Of a stretch of DNA of 64,000 nucleotides, positions 1-10,027 are shown one piece after another; the stretch's first letter is position 1; the number at the start of each line of letters is the position of its first letter. The position numbers were made by a program, and so were the translations under genes. Source of the DNA: Vitreoscilla filiformis (GTDB taxonomy: Bacteria > Pseudomonadota > Gammaproteobacteria > Burkholderiales > Burkholderiaceae_C); NCBI RefSeq assembly GCF_002222655.1, contig NZ_CP022423.1, positions 2,170,001 to 2,234,000 of the forward strand. Direction: 5' to 3'. The notes below the pieces were generated by a model. It searched no databases. It was given only the letters and a program-made list of their open reading frames with translations, and was not told where the DNA came from.

Positions 1-898
1 GCACCACTTGGCGCGTGATGCCGGCCAGCGCTTTGGCCACGTCACGCGCCTCGCCTTCGAGGCTGTCCCCCAAGATGTGGGCAGCATAGCCAGCGGCCCG
101 GGCCTGCGCGGCTGCGGCCTCCAGCGCCATCTGCGGCGTGGCGATGAAACGCCATTCGTGTCCGTTCAAACGCGCATCGCCGGGGCGAATGGGCGCGTGT
201 CCGCCTGCATTCAACAGGGCTTGCACCGCTGCTGGCACTGCGATGCGGTAGCGGTGGAGGATGGCCTTCGCCTCGGCGGCGGAGGTCGGATCGGCCACCG
301 TTGGGCCGGAGGCGATGACAGGCAGTTCATCACCCGGCACATCCGAAATCAACAGCGTCACGACCCGCGCCGGATGGCACGCTGCCGCCAGGCGTCCCCC
401 CTTGATGCCGGAGAGCTGGCGGCGCACGCAGTTCATCTCGGCAATGCTGGCGCCTGAAGCGAGTAGGGCGGCATTGACGGCTTGTTTGTCCGCCAGCGTC
501 AAGCCCGGCGCAGGTTCGACCAGCAGCGACGAACCGCCGCCCGAGATGAGCGCGATCACCAGATCATCTGCGGTGAGTCCGCTCACCACCTGGCGGATGC
601 GCTGGGCCGCTTGCAGGCTGGCCGCATCCGGCACCGGGTGCGCGGCTTCCATGATCTCGATGCGCTGGCAGGGTACGGCGTAACCGTAGCGCGTGACCAC
701 CCGGCCTTCCAGCGGGCCATCCCAGTGCTGTTCCAGCGCCTGCGCCATGGCGGCGGAAGCTTTGCCGGCGCCGATCACCACCGTGCGGCCCCTGGGGCGC
801 GGCGGCAGGTGTGCAGGCAGGCACAGCGCGGGCTGGGCGGCAGCGATGGCGGTGTCGAAGAGCTGGCGCAGCAGGGCGCACGGGGCGGGGGTGTTCAT
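1..898 (-). CDS. Glycerate 2-kinase (DUF4147/MOFRL family), C-terminus outside window
   Basis: I translated this frame directly from the minus strand; it is open from an ATG at 896-898 to the left edge. The protein begins [18 protein letters not shown], then shows [17 protein letters not shown] and [11 protein letters not shown], the two glycine-rich signatures of the glycerate kinase/GckA-TtuD family, and a later LISDVPGD. The family phosphorylates D-glycerate to 2-phosphoglycerate. The start overlaps the stop of the upstream hydroxypyruvate isomerase gene by 4 nt (ATGA), so the two are translationally coupled and form a glyoxylate/hydroxypyruvate assimilation operon. About 300 residues are visible; the family is usually 420-450 aa, so roughly a third is missing beyond the window. 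Confidence 0.9.
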   Translation of the reverse strand, partial: MNTPAPCALLRQLFDTAIAAAQPALCLPAHLPPRPRGRTVVIGAGKASAAMAQALEQHWDGPLEGRVVTRYGYAVPCQRIEIMEAAHPVPDAASLQAAQRIRQVVSGLTADDLVIALISGGGSSLLVEPAPGLTLADKQAVNAALLASGASIAEMNCVRRQLSGIKGGRLAAACHPARVVTLLISDVPGDELPVIASGPTVADPTSAAEAKAILHRYRIAVPAAVQALLNAGGHAPIRPGDARLNGHEWRFIATPQMALEAAAAQARAAGYAAHILGDSLEGEARDVAKALAGITRQVV

Positions 899-1710
899 GC
901 GCGGCGAGTGTCGCGCAGCCAGCCCAGGCCGTCACGGGTGCCCCCGGCCACGGCGCCGCGTGCCGGGCGGTATTCGCAGCCGATCCAGCCTTGCCAGCCG
1001 CAGGCCTCGGCCACCTCGTCGATCACGTTGAACAGATAAGGGTAGTTGAGTTCGCCCACGTCCGGCTCGTGGCGCTGTGGCACGCCAGCCAGTTGAAAGT
1101 GCCCGACGCGGCCCGTCGGCAGGTACTGGCGAATCTTCATCGCCACATCACCTTCGACAATCTGGCAGTGGTACAGATCGAACTGCACCTTCAGATTCGG
1201 CGCGCCAATGGCCTGCGCGATGCGGTGCGCTTCCGCCTGGTGGGTGAGGAAGTAGCCGGGGAAGTCTCGCGGGTTGATCGGTTCGATCAGCACCTCGCGC
1301 CCGAGGGTGGCGGCTTGTTCGGCGGCCCAAGCGAGGTTGGCCTCGTAGGTGGCTTGCAGCCGTGTGCGTTCCACCCCGGCAGGCGCCAGCCCGGCCATGA
1401 CGTGCAGGCGCGGGCAGTTCAGCGCTTGGGCGTAGTCGAGCGCCTGAGCGAACCCGGCGCGGAATTCCGCCTCGCGCCCCGGCAGGCAGGCGATGCCGCG
1501 CTCACCCGCGTCCCAATCCCCGGGCGGGGCGTTGAACAGCACTTGTTGCAGGCCGTGATCGGCCAAGCGCTGGGCGAGGTCGGCGGCGGCGAAGGCGTAG
1601 GGGAAGAGGTACTCCACCCCTTGAAACCCATCTGCTGCCGCTGCGGCGAAGCGATCCAGAAAAGGGTGTTCGTTGTAGAGCAGGGAGAGGTTGGCGGCGA
1701 AGCGGGGCAT
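895..1710 (-). CDS. hyi: Hydroxypyruvate isomerase
   Basis: A 271-aa TIM-barrel protein of the xylose-isomerase-like superfamily that interconverts hydroxypyruvate and tartronate semialdehyde in glyoxylate metabolism. It opens [20 protein letters not shown] and continues with GVEYLFPY. Metal-ligand regions are visible as [16 protein letters not shown] (Glu on the barrel) and [13 protein letters not shown] (Asp/His). The length equals that of the family. It precedes a glycerate kinase gene with a 4-nt overlap, the usual pairing of Hyi with the downstream kinase step. The tartronate semialdehyde reductase often found with it is not in view and may lie to the left. Confidence 0.93.
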   Translation of the reverse strand: MPRFAANLSLLYNEHPFLDRFAAAAADGFQGVEYLFPYAFAAADLAQRLADHGLQQVLFNAPPGDWDAGERGIACLPGREAEFRAGFAQALDYAQALNCPRLHVMAGLAPAGVERTRLQATYEANLAWAAEQAATLGREVLIEPINPRDFPGYFLTHQAEAHRIAQAIGAPNLKVQFDLYHCQIVEGDVAMKIRQYLPTGRVGHFQLAGVPQRHEPDVGELNYPYLFNVIDEVAEACGWQGWIGCEYRPARGAVAGGTRDGLGWLRDTRRA

Positions 1711-1749
1711 GGCAAAGCCTTTCGGGCAAGCGGGCAGGGTACGGAGTGC

Positions 1750-4700
1750 TCAGCGTGACACGGCGAGTGGTTGCCCCAACCCCCGCAACACATCCCGAAT
1801 GAACTGCGCCCGCTCCCGCGCTTCGCCGATCTCCCGGTCGATGCGCAGCTTGTCATTGCCGGCCAGCTTGATAGCGCGGTTCTTCTGCACCAACTCGATG
1901 ATGCGCATCGGGTCAATCGGCGGATTCGGGCGGAAATAGAGGTTCATCACCTTCGGCCCCGCATCGATTTTGATCACGCCATACGGCTTGGCTTGGATGC
2001 GCAGCCGGTGCGTGTCAAACAGCGCCTGGCCTTGCGCCGGCAGTTTGCCGAATCGATCCGTCACTTCCTCCAACAACCGATCGACCTGCTCGGCCCGCTC
2101 GGCGCTGGCCAAACGTTTGTAGAGGTTCAGCCGCGTGTGGACATCACCGCAATACGCATCCGGCAGCAGCGCTGGGGTGTGCAGGTTGATCTCCGTCGTC
2201 GCGCCAAACACGGCGCTGTTCGGGCTCAACAAGTCCGGCTCCTCGCCGTTTTTCAGCGCCCGCACCGCCTCGGCCAGCATTTCGTTGTAAAGCTGGAAGC
2301 CGACTTCCATCATGTTGCCGCTCTGGTTGTCCCCCAGCACCTCGCCGGCGCCGCGAATCTCCAGATCGTGCATCGCCAGGTAAAAGCCCGAGCCCAGCTC
2401 TTCCATCGCCTGAATCGCTTCCAGCCGCTGCTGCGCTTGTTTCGTCAACCCTTGCACATCCGGCACCAGCAAATAGGCATAGGCCTGGTGGTGGCTGCGC
2501 CCGACCCGCCCGCGCAACTGGTGCAACTGCGCCAGCCCGAACTTGTCCGCCCGGGTGATGACGATGGTGTTGGCGCTGGGCACGTCAATGCCGGTTTCGA
2601 TGATGGTGGAGCACAGCAGCAGGTTGAAACGCTGGGCGGTGAAATCCCGCATCACGCGCTCCAACTCGCGCTCGGGCATCTGGCCATGCGCCACAGCGAT
2701 GCGCGCTTCGGGCAGCAACTCGGCCAGCTTTTGCCGCCGGTTCTCAATCGTCTCCACCTCGTTGTGCAGGAAGTACACCTGCCCGCCGCGCTTCAACTCG
2801 CGTAACACCGCCTCGCGGATCGTGCCGTGGTCTTCGTTGCGCACAAAGGTTTTGATCGCCAAACGGCGCTGCGGCGCGGTGGCAATCACGCTCAAATCGC
2901 GCAGGCCCTCCAGCGCCATGCCCAGCGTCCGGGGGATGGGCGTGGCGGTGAGCGTGAGCACGTCCACCTCGGCGCGCATGGCCTTCATCGCTTCCTTGTG
3001 GCGCACGCCGAAACGGTGCTCCTCGTCGATGATGAGCAGCCCCAGGCGGTTGAACTTCACGTCCTTGGAGAGCAGCTTGTGCGTGCCCACCACGATGTCG
3101 ATGGTGCCCGCCGCGATGCCTTCCATCGCCACCTTGACTTCCTTGGCGGTGCGAAAGCGCGACAGCTCCGCCACCTTCACCGGCCACTTGCCGAAGCGAT
3201 CGACGATGGTTTGATAGTGCTGTTCCGCCAACAACGTCGTCGGCGCAAGCAGGGCCACTTGTTTGCCGCCCATCACCGCGACGAAGGCGGCGCGCAACGC
3301 CACCTCGGTTTTGCCGAAGCCCACGTCGCCGCACACCAGCCGATCCATGGGCTGGGGGCTGATCATGTCTTGGATCACGGCGTGGATGGCGGCGGCCTGG
3401 TCGGCGGTTTCCTCAAAACCGAAGCTGGCGGCGAAAGCGTCGTAGTCGTGTTCCGACAGGCGGTGGGCGTGACCCTGACGCGCAGCGCGCAGCGCGTAGA
3501 GGTTGAGCAGCTCGGCCGCCGTGTCGCGCACCTGTTCGGCGGCTTTGCGCTTGGCTTTGTCCCACTGACCGGAGCCGAGTTTGTGCAGCGGCGCTTCTTC
3601 TGCACTCACACCGGTGTAGCGGCTGATGAGGTGCAGTTGCGCCACCGGCACGTACAGCGTGGCCTTGTCGGCATATTCCAGATGCAAGAATTCCGACGCG
3701 CCTTCGCCCAAATCGATGTGCATCAAGCCCTTGTAACGCCCGATGCCGTGCGCGCTGTGAACCACCGGATCGCCGATTTTCAGCTCAGATAAATCCTTGA
3801 TGAGCGCATCGACGTTGCTGGTTTGCTCCTGCTTGCGTCGGCGCCGAGCGGTGGGGGCGCTGGCAAACAGTTCGGTTTCGGTGATGAACTGGATCGCCTG
3901 CCCGATGGCCGGTTCATGCCAGAAAAACCCCGCCGCCAGCGGCGCTGCGGTGATCGCCACCCGTTCGGTGCCGATGACGAAATCCAGCAGCGAATCGGCA
4001 GCGGGCAGGTCGATGCGGTTGTCGCGCAGGGTGTCGAGCAGGCTTTCGCGCCGACCGGGGCTTTCGGCGACGATCAACACGCGGTGGGGCGTGCTTTGCA
4101 GGTGTTTGGCCAGGGCGGCGAGCGGTTCGGTGCTGCCGCGCTCGGCGCTCACATCGGGCAGCGGGCGGGCCCAATCAACTTCCCCGGCACTGCGCAGCGT
4201 CAGCACCGCATGGTGGCCCGCCGCGCTGAAAAACTCTTCCGGGCGCAGATAGAGCGCTTCGGGCGGCAACACGGGGCGTTCTGGATCGTGTTGCAGCAGG
4301 CGGTGGCGGTCTTTGGTGTCGGCGGCGAAGCGTTGCAGGGCGGCATCCACCTCACCGTGCAGCACCAAAGCAGCCGGCGTGCGACCGGGCAGCATCTGCG
4401 CGGTGGGCGTGAGCGGCGAGCCGAGGTAATCGAAGAAGCTGGCGGTTTCCTCAAAAAACAGCGGCAAGTAGTACTCGATGCCCGAGGCCACCAGCCCTTG
4501 CGCCATGTCTTTGTAGAGCCGATGTTTGGTCGGATCCCCGTCCATTTGCTCGCGCCAACGCTGGCGAAAGCGCGTGCGGGCCGCTTCATCGGTGGGAAAT
4601 TCGCGCCCGGGCAGCATCTGCACTTCGGGCACCGGGTAGAGGCTGCGCTGCGTGTCCGGGTCGAAGGTGCGGATGGAGTCGATTTCGTCGTCGAACAAAT

Positions 4701-5244
4701 CCACCCGGTAAGGCTGGAGCGAGCCCATCGGGAACAAGTCGATCAGGCTGCCACGCACGGCGTATTCCCCCGGCGACACGACTTGCGTCACATGGCTGTA
4801 GCCGGCCAGTGTCAGTTGACGCTTGAGTGCGGCCTCGTCCAGCCGTTCGCCCTTCTTGAAGGCAAACGTGGTGCCGGCCAGAAAACTCGGCGGCGCCAGC
4901 CGTGTCAGGGCGGTGGTGGCGGGCAGCAACACCACGTCGAGCTGGTTCTGGTGGATTTTCCACAGCGTCGCCAGCCGCTCGGAGATCAAATCTTGGTGCG
5001 GGCTGAAGGTGTCATAGGGCAGGGTTTCCCAATCGGGGAACACCGCCACCCGCAGCGAGGGGGCAAAGCAGGGAATTTCCTCGGCCAGCCGTTGGGCATC
5101 CGCCGGTTCGGCGGTGAGGATGGCCAGCAGTTGTTGTTTGTCGGCCTGGGCTTGGGCGTAGCGTGCCAACAGCAGCGCGTCCGCAGAACCGAGGGGGCGG
5201 GGCAGGGCAAAACGTTTGCCAGGGGCGATGACAGGGAGATGCAT
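1750..5244 (-). CDS. mfd: Transcription-repair coupling factor
   Basis: A full-length 1164-aa Mfd. It removes RNA polymerase stalled at DNA lesions and recruits UvrA. The N-terminal UvrB-like half (about residues 1-350) is followed by a CarD-like RNA-polymerase interaction module near residue 495 (IGDPVVHSAHGIGRYKG). The SF2 motor has Walker A GDVGFGKT near residue 638, a DEEH box near 741 and the TATPIPRTLGMAL motif of the RecG/Mfd group. The C-terminal TRCF domain is present. The gene stands alone, with 25 bp to the PEP-CTERM gene upstream on the same strand. Nothing unusual is seen. Confidence 0.97.
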   Translation of the reverse strand: MHLPVIAPGKRFALPRPLGSADALLLARYAQAQADKQQLLAILTAEPADAQRLAEEIPCFAPSLRVAVFPDWETLPYDTFSPHQDLISERLATLWKIHQNQLDVVLLPATTALTRLAPPSFLAGTTFAFKKGERLDEAALKRQLTLAGYSHVTQVVSPGEYAVRGSLIDLFPMGSLQPYRVDLFDDEIDSIRTFDPDTQRSLYPVPEVQMLPGREFPTDEAARTRFRQRWREQMDGDPTKHRLYKDMAQGLVASGIEYYLPLFFEETASFFDYLGSPLTPTAQMLPGRTPAALVLHGEVDAALQRFAADTKDRHRLLQHDPERPVLPPEALYLRPEEFFSAAGHHAVLTLRSAGEVDWARPLPDVSAERGSTEPLAALAKHLQSTPHRVLIVAESPGRRESLLDTLRDNRIDLPAADSLLDFVIGTERVAITAAPLAAGFFWHEPAIGQAIQFITETELFASAPTARRRRKQEQTSNVDALIKDLSELKIGDPVVHSAHGIGRYKGLMHIDLGEGASEFLHLEYADKATLYVPVAQLHLISRYTGVSAEEAPLHKLGSGQWDKAKRKAAEQVRDTAAELLNLYALRAARQGHAHRLSEHDYDAFAASFGFEETADQAAAIHAVIQDMISPQPMDRLVCGDVGFGKTEVALRAAFVAVMGGKQVALLAPTTLLAEQHYQTIVDRFGKWPVKVAELSRFRTAKEVKVAMEGIAAGTIDIVVGTHKLLSKDVKFNRLGLLIIDEEHRFGVRHKEAMKAMRAEVDVLTLTATPIPRTLGMALEGLRDLSVIATAPQRRLAIKTFVRNEDHGTIREAVLRELKRGGQVYFLHNEVETIENRRQKLAELLPEARIAVAHGQMPERELERVMRDFTAQRFNLLLCSTIIETGIDVPSANTIVITRADKFGLAQLHQLRGRVGRSHHQAYAYLLVPDVQGLTKQAQQRLEAIQAMEELGSGFYLAMHDLEIRGAGEVLGDNQSGNMMEVGFQLYNEMLAEAVRALKNGEEPDLLSPNSAVFGATTEINLHTPALLPDAYCGDVHTRLNLYKRLASAERAEQVDRLLEEVTDRFGKLPAQGQALFDTHRLRIQAKPYGVIKIDAGPKVMNLYFRPNPPIDPMRIIELVQKNRAIKLAGNDKLRIDREIGEARERAQFIRDVLRGLGQPLAVSR

Positions 5245-5269
5245 GGTGGCAGGAAAGCTGCCGGGGATT

Positions 5270-5896
5270 CTAGGGTGTAGGGCGTGAACGACGACGCGCC
5301 ACGCCGACCCAGGCGCCCCCCGCCAGCATCAGCGCCAAGGTGGCAGGCTCGGGCACGCTGCTGATGCTGTTGACGGCCACACTCACACGGCCACCCACCT
5401 CAGAATCCAACGAATCCGCAGTGGCATAGAACGTTTGGCTGAGATCGGCGCTGTCATAAATGGCGTGGGCGGAGGTGCTGGTCAGGTCGTACAAATTCAC
5501 CCAACTGCCGTTTTCCAACTGAAAAGACAGACCGTTGCCCGTGGTGTAACCGTCGGCTTGGTTTTGCACCAAGTTGTCATTGCCCTGGTAGGTGTCCGCA
5601 CCCAGGAGCCCGGTCACCGCCAAGCCATCGAATGTGCCGCTCACACCGACCACTTGTTCAAAGCTGAGGGCATCACCGGCGGTTTCGATCACCAAGGCGC
5701 TGGTCAGGCTGCCTTCCCAATAGGCGTCGCCTTCGGTGTCGATGGTGCCGAATTCGATGTCGACCGTGAAGGTGCGGGCGTGGCTGGGGGCTGTGCCCAA
5801 CATCGCTAAACCGAGCAGGCATCCGCCCAAAAAAGCGCTCAAACGTGATGACAGGCGCGCAAAAACAGCCGGCTTGTGATTCTGGACAGTGTGCAT
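5270..5896 (-). CDS. PEP-CTERM sorting-signal exported protein
   Basis: A 208-aa secreted protein of unknown substrate. It has an N-terminal signal (LGGCLLGLAMLGTAPSHA) and ends in a textbook PEP-CTERM tail: VPEP, a hydrophobic segment (TLALMLAGGAWVGVA) and an RRR cluster. Such tails are recognised by exosortase and tie the protein to the envelope or exopolysaccharide. The middle is acidic and beta-rich without a domain I recognise. I chose the ATG at 5896 because AAGGAG lies seven bases before it; another in-frame ATG at 5914 has no such site. No exosortase gene is in the window. Confidence 0.85.
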   Translation of the reverse strand: MHTVQNHKPAVFARLSSRLSAFLGGCLLGLAMLGTAPSHARTFTVDIEFGTIDTEGDAYWEGSLTSALVIETAGDALSFEQVVGVSGTFDGLAVTGLLGADTYQGNDNLVQNQADGYTTGNGLSFQLENGSWVNLYDLTSTSAHAIYDSADLSQTFYATADSLDSEVGGRVSVAVNSISSVPEPATLALMLAGGAWVGVARRRSRPTP

Positions 5897-6040
5897 TTTG
5901 AAACTCCTTGCCATGGAGAGAACTTCGGTGGATGCGGAGGCATTGTGGGCAGCGCTGTCCGGGTCACCCATACGGCAGATGCCGTAATTCGCCGGCATCA
6001 TCGGGGAAAGAGGCCGCAAGAGCGCACAGATAATCTCGGC

Positions 6041-7135
6041 ATGACTGCAACTTTCCCCACCCTCCCCGGGGCTGAACCCCGCCTCTACGCCCTGGTGCCT
6101 TGCGCCGGCACCGGCAGCCGCTCTGGCAGCTTCAACCCCAAACAGTACGAGCCAGTGGCCGGTCAGCCGCTGGTGGCGCACACCCTGGCGGCGCTGGCCC
6201 AGGTGACGCGCCTCACCGCCACGCTGGTGGTGCTCGCCCCGGACGATCTTCAGTTTGAAGACGATTTGCCCGGCTTGGCCGGCGACCGCCTGTGGCTGGC
6301 CAAAGTCGGCGGCGCCACCCGCGCCGAAAGCGTGGCCAACGGCCTGAACGAACTGCGCGCCCGAGGCGCCCAGCCGCACGACTGGGTGTTGGTTCACGAC
6401 GCCGCCCGCTGTCTGCTGCGCCCCGAGTGGGTCGATCGGCTGATCGATGCGTGCCAAGAGGACGAAGTCGGCGGCCTGCTGGCGCTGCCGGTGGCGGACA
6501 CACTCAAAGCCGAAGAGCCCGGCACCGCTGGGCGCGTGGCGGCCACGGTCAACCGTCAAGGCAAATGGGCGGCACAGACGCCCCAAATGTTCCGCCTCGG
6601 GCTGCTGGCGCCTGCGTTGGCCGGCGCGGGCGAACAGGTGACGGACGAAGCCAGCGCCGTGGAAGCCCTGGGCCACAGCCCCAAGCTGGTGCGCGGGGAG
6701 TTCGAAAACTTCAAAGTCACCTATCCGGGGGATTTCCACCTGGCCGAACGCTTGCTGGCCACCACCCGCCGGGGCGCTGAGTTGCGCGCCATGTTGCCGG
6801 CGCGGGACTTCGCACAGGCCCAGCAGTTTTACGAGGATCTGGGCTTCACCCGGGAGTTTGCGCAAAGCAACCTGGCGGGCTTCAAGCTCGGGCAAGCCGC
6901 TTTCTTGTTGCAGGACGCCTTCGACCCGCTGCGCGCCCAGCAAACCGTGATGCACCTCACCCTGGATGACATCGCCACCTTCTGGCAGCACCTGCAACGT
7001 CAGGGCGTGGCGGCGCGCTACGGCGTGACGATCGAGCCGCCGCAGCAGCGCCCCTGGGGGTTGATCGACATGACCTTGACCGACCCGAGTGGCGTGCTCT
7101 GGCGCATCGCCCAGCGCTTGGAGATGCCGCAATGA
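6041..7135 (+). CDS. ispD: IspD cytidylyltransferase with C-terminal glyoxalase/VOC-like domain
   Basis: A 364-aa protein. Residues 1 to about 243 are IspD, which couples CTP with methylerythritol 4-phosphate in the non-mevalonate isoprenoid pathway: [20 protein letters not shown] near the N-terminus (the PKQ nucleotide loop), [14 protein letters not shown] and [11 protein letters not shown]. From about residue 248 the frame continues without a stop into a ~115-aa VOC/glyoxalase-like module ([19 protein letters not shown], then [13 protein letters not shown]). An in-frame ATG at 6790 could also start that module separately. IspD alone is about 230 aa, so this is an unusual extension. It overlaps ispF by 4 nt (ATGA). 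The start at 6041 is the first ATG before the IspD homology. Confidence 0.92.
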   Translation: MTATFPTLPGAEPRLYALVPCAGTGSRSGSFNPKQYEPVAGQPLVAHTLAALAQVTRLTATLVVLAPDDLQFEDDLPGLAGDRLWLAKVGGATRAESVANGLNELRARGAQPHDWVLVHDAARCLLRPEWVDRLIDACQEDEVGGLLALPVADTLKAEEPGTAGRVAATVNRQGKWAAQTPQMFRLGLLAPALAGAGEQVTDEASAVEALGHSPKLVRGEFENFKVTYPGDFHLAERLLATTRRGAELRAMLPARDFAQAQQFYEDLGFTREFAQSNLAGFKLGQAAFLLQDAFDPLRAQQTVMHLTLDDIATFWQHLQRQGVAARYGVTIEPPQQRPWGLIDMTLTDPSGVLWRIAQRLEMPQ

Positions 7136-7635
7136 GTGCCCCGGCGCTGCCCCCGCTGCGCATCGGCGAAGGCTGGGATGTGCATGCTTTGGTGCCAGGC
7201 CGCCCACTGGTGTTGGGGGGCGTCACGATCCCGCATCACCTGGGCCTGCTCGGGCATTCGGATGCCGATGCGTTGCTGCACGCCATCACCGATGCGCTGC
7301 TGGGCGGCGCGGGGTTGGGCGACATCGGTCGCCACTTTCCCGACACGGCGCTCGAATTCAAAGGCGCCGATTCGGCGGTGCTGTTGGCCGAAGCCTACCG
7401 GCGCGTGCGGGCGGCAGGCTGGCAGGTGGTGAACGTGGACAGCACCATCGTCGCGCAAGCGCCCAAGATGGCACCGCACATCCCGGCGATGCAAGCCCGC
7501 ATCGCCGAGTTGTTGGGCGTGACGCCCGACCGCATCAACGTCAAAGCCAAGACGGCGGAAAAAATGGGCCCGGTCGGGGAAGGCCGGGCCATCGAGACGC
7601 GTGCGGTTTGCCTGTTGGTGGCAGCGGCCATTTGA
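7132..7635 (+). CDS. ispF: 2-C-methyl-D-erythritol 2,4-cyclodiphosphate synthase
   Basis: A 167-aa IspF of normal size that cyclises CDP-methylerythritol 2-phosphate. Visible motifs are [11 protein letters not shown] (zinc-binding DVH), [20 protein letters not shown] and [12 protein letters not shown], and the C-terminal [19 protein letters not shown]. The more common RIGHGFDVH is slightly altered here, but the metal ligands remain. It is coupled to ispD by a 4-nt overlap and converges on the envZ-like gene with only 19 bp between them. Confidence 0.96.
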   Translation: MSAPALPPLRIGEGWDVHALVPGRPLVLGGVTIPHHLGLLGHSDADALLHAITDALLGGAGLGDIGRHFPDTALEFKGADSAVLLAEAYRRVRAAGWQVVNVDSTIVAQAPKMAPHIPAMQARIAELLGVTPDRINVKAKTAEKMGPVGEGRAIETRAVCLLVAAAI

Positions 7636-7654
7636 GCCACCGGGCGGCGGCTCA

Positions 7655-9184
7655 TCAGGTGTTGTGGCTGCCGCCCACGTTGCTGGGCATCAAGGAGCGT
7701 TTCAGGCGGATGTGGGCCACCAGCCCGGTTTTTTCCGCTGCGTTGTTCAGCTCCAGCGAAGCGTCGATGCGTTGCAGTGCTTTTTTCACCACCGCCAGCC
7801 CGAGGCCGGCGCCCGTGGCAGCGGTGCGGGCGGCATCGCCCCGGAAGAACGGCGTGGTCAGGTGGGAGAGCTTTTCCGGCGCCACGCCTTGGCCATAGTC
7901 CCGCACCGTGATGATGAGCGAATCCCCCGCCAACACGTGGGACACCTTCACCCGTGCAATGCCCGTGTCAATCGAACGCCCGTAACGCCGGGCGTTTTCG
8001 AACAGGTTGGCGAAAACGCGGCCCAACTCGGTGTCATCGCCCTTGACCATCAAGTTCGGCGGCAAGCGGGATTCGATGCGAATTTGCGACTTGTCCCGGA
8101 ACGCATTCGCCTCGCGCTCCACCACCGCCGAGACGTTCACAGGCACCACGTGCGTGCCTTCGGGGCGGGCGTAGTCCATGAACTTGTCGATGATGGCGTC
8201 GAGCTGATCGATGTCGCTGGCCATGTTGCGCCGGGCCTCTTCGTCGGCCACGCTGATTTCGGCCTCCAGACGCAGGCGCGCCAGCGGCGTGCGCAGATCG
8301 TGCGAGATGCCAGCCAGCATCACCGCACGCTCTTCTTCGACCTTGGCCAACTCCCGCGCCATGCGGTTGAACCCCATGTTGACCATGCGAATCTCGTTGG
8401 TCATGTTGGATTCGTCCAGGTGCGAGTCGTACTCACCTTCACCGATGCGGCTGGCGGCGAAAGACAAATCTTTGAGCGGTCGGTTGATGAGGCGCACAAA
8501 CCCTGCTGACAGCCCCGCTGTGATGATCACCAAACCCACCAGCCAAGGCCAGCCCAGCGGTGAGGCCATGCCCAAGCGCGAGGGGTCGGCCTGAAACCAG
8601 TATTGGCCACTGCCGACCGTCCATCCGATCCACAGCCCAGGCACGCCATCGACGGCGCTGGCCACAATCACATCTTCACGCAGTTGTTCATTCAGGGTTC
8701 GAACCAGCGCTTGGACGTGCAAACTGTTCGGCCAAGGGGTGATTTGGTTGGCGGGGGTGCGTTGTCGCAACGCCAGCCCCTCTTGGTCTTCCAACGACTT
8801 GAGCACCGCCGCTTGGCGCGTCGGCGGGGTTTCAAGGATCAATGCACGCGTCAGGCGCAGGGTGCTGACCAGTTGTTGCCCGGCCAGGGTGCCTTGTTCG
8901 CTTTGCCGGCTGATGGCCCAGTACCACATGCCCAACACCATGGCGAGCAGCAAACTGATGAGGCCAAAACTGCGCCAAAACAGGTTCACCGTCAGGCGGG
9001 GGCGGTGAACCTTGCCCTTGGATTTGTCGGGCAGGTTTGCCAAGGCGGACCAGTCGGTGTTGTCACCGGGGTTGCCGCCCTCCGGGCTGGTGGAGCGGGA
9101 ACCCGCCCCAGCAGAGCGGGCCGAAGCCACGTGCCTGCGCGCCTTGTCGTCCCCCGCCGCGCCTGAACGGGGCTTGGGGCTCAC
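7655..9184 (-). CDS. envZ: EnvZ-type osmosensing histidine kinase
   Basis: A 509-aa inner-membrane sensor kinase. A basic, Ser/Pro-rich N-terminal extension of about 75 residues precedes the first membrane helix (FGLISLLLAMVLGMWYWAIS). A periplasmic loop follows, then a second helix (WLVGLVIITAGLSAGFV), a HAMP linker, the phospho-acceptor box GISHDLRTPLARLRLE (His near residue 291) and an ATPase domain with NLFENARRYG and GAGLGLAVVKK. It starts with GTG overlapping the ompR stop (GTGA), so it is made with its regulator. The long cytoplasmic N-tail is longer than in E. coli EnvZ. Confidence 0.9.
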   Translation of the reverse strand: MSPKPRSGAAGDDKARRHVASARSAGAGSRSTSPEGGNPGDNTDWSALANLPDKSKGKVHRPRLTVNLFWRSFGLISLLLAMVLGMWYWAISRQSEQGTLAGQQLVSTLRLTRALILETPPTRQAAVLKSLEDQEGLALRQRTPANQITPWPNSLHVQALVRTLNEQLREDVIVASAVDGVPGLWIGWTVGSGQYWFQADPSRLGMASPLGWPWLVGLVIITAGLSAGFVRLINRPLKDLSFAASRIGEGEYDSHLDESNMTNEIRMVNMGFNRMARELAKVEEERAVMLAGISHDLRTPLARLRLEAEISVADEEARRNMASDIDQLDAIIDKFMDYARPEGTHVVPVNVSAVVEREANAFRDKSQIRIESRLPPNLMVKGDDTELGRVFANLFENARRYGRSIDTGIARVKVSHVLAGDSLIITVRDYGQGVAPEKLSHLTTPFFRGDAARTAATGAGLGLAVVKKALQRIDASLELNNAAEKTGLVAHIRLKRSLMPSNVGGSHNT

Positions 9185-9915
9185 GCCACTTCCTCCGGCA
9201 CAAAGACGTAGCCCACCCCCCAGACCGTCTGGATGTAACGGGGGTTCGAAGGATCGGGTTCAAGCAGTTTGCGCAGGCGGGAGATTTGCACATCCAAGCT
9301 GCGGTCGAACGGTTCAAACTCGCGGCCGCGTGCCAGTTGCGCCAGTTTGTCCCGCGACAGGGGCTGGCGGGGGTGGCGCACCAGCGCTTTGAGCATGGAA
9401 AACTCCCCCGTGGTCAAAGTGATTTGCTCACCGTCTTTGGTCAGGCGCCGCTGGGACAAATCGAATTCGAACGGGCCGAATTGGATGACTTGGTTGTCTT
9501 TGGCCGGTGCGCCGGGCGCTTCTTGGGGGGGGCGGCGGCGCAGCACCGCATGGATGCGAGCCAACAATTCACGCGGATTGAAGGGTTTGGGCAGGTAATC
9601 GTCCGCCCCGACTTCGAGGCCGACGATGCGATCCACATCTTCCACCTTGGCGGTCAGCATGATGATGGGGGTGGTGTCCCCCGAGGCGCGCAGGCGTCGG
9701 CAGATCGACAGGCCATCTTCACCCGGCATCATCAGGTCGAGCACGATCATGTCGATCGCTTCACGGCCTTGCAGGCGGGTCAACATCTTGCCGTCTTCGG
9801 CCAGCAAGACCTCGAAACCTTCTTGGGTGAGGTAGCGGCGCAGCAGGTCGCGGATGCGGGCGTCGTCATCGACGACGACGACGCGATCCTTGCGGGGAGT
9901 GACAGTCGAGTTCAT
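9181..9915 (-). CDS. ompR: OmpR-family response regulator
   Basis: A 244-aa two-domain regulator. The receiver domain has VVVDDDARIRDLL, the phosphorylation site DLMMPGEDG (Asp near residue 57) and the switch Lys in PKPFNPRELLARI. The winged-helix output domain is marked by LTTGEFSMLKALV and the C-terminal GVGYVFVPEE. The size matches OmpR (about 240 aa). The ATG at 9915 is preceded by GGAAG; longer upstream frames lack homology. It is the first gene of the ompR-envZ operon and controls envelope genes in response to osmotic state. Confidence 0.94.
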   Translation of the reverse strand: MNSTVTPRKDRVVVVDDDARIRDLLRRYLTQEGFEVLLAEDGKMLTRLQGREAIDMIVLDLMMPGEDGLSICRRLRASGDTTPIIMLTAKVEDVDRIVGLEVGADDYLPKPFNPRELLARIHAVLRRRPPQEAPGAPAKDNQVIQFGPFEFDLSQRRLTKDGEQITLTTGEFSMLKALVRHPRQPLSRDKLAQLARGREFEPFDRSLDVQISRLRKLLEPDPSNPRYIQTVWGVGYVFVPEEVA

Positions 9916-10027
9916 CGTGCTTCCGGGAAGGTCAGCTAATTTGTAACAGCCCCGATTGTGTGGTGGCCTCCCCGGATTTTTGGGCCCCAATGAACTCTGT
10001 TACAAATTCATGGGGCTGACGGCGGGC

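Noticed and set aside
1771..5280. Long plus-strand frames (up to 485 codons) over mfd
   Set aside because: High-GC mirror frames of a certain gene, rich in Arg/His/Gly/Gln without domains.
5897..7207. Minus-strand extension of the PEP-CTERM frame through ispD
   Set aside because: The segment is antisense to ispD and has the composition of a mirror frame; the signal peptide and ribosome site set the start at 5896.
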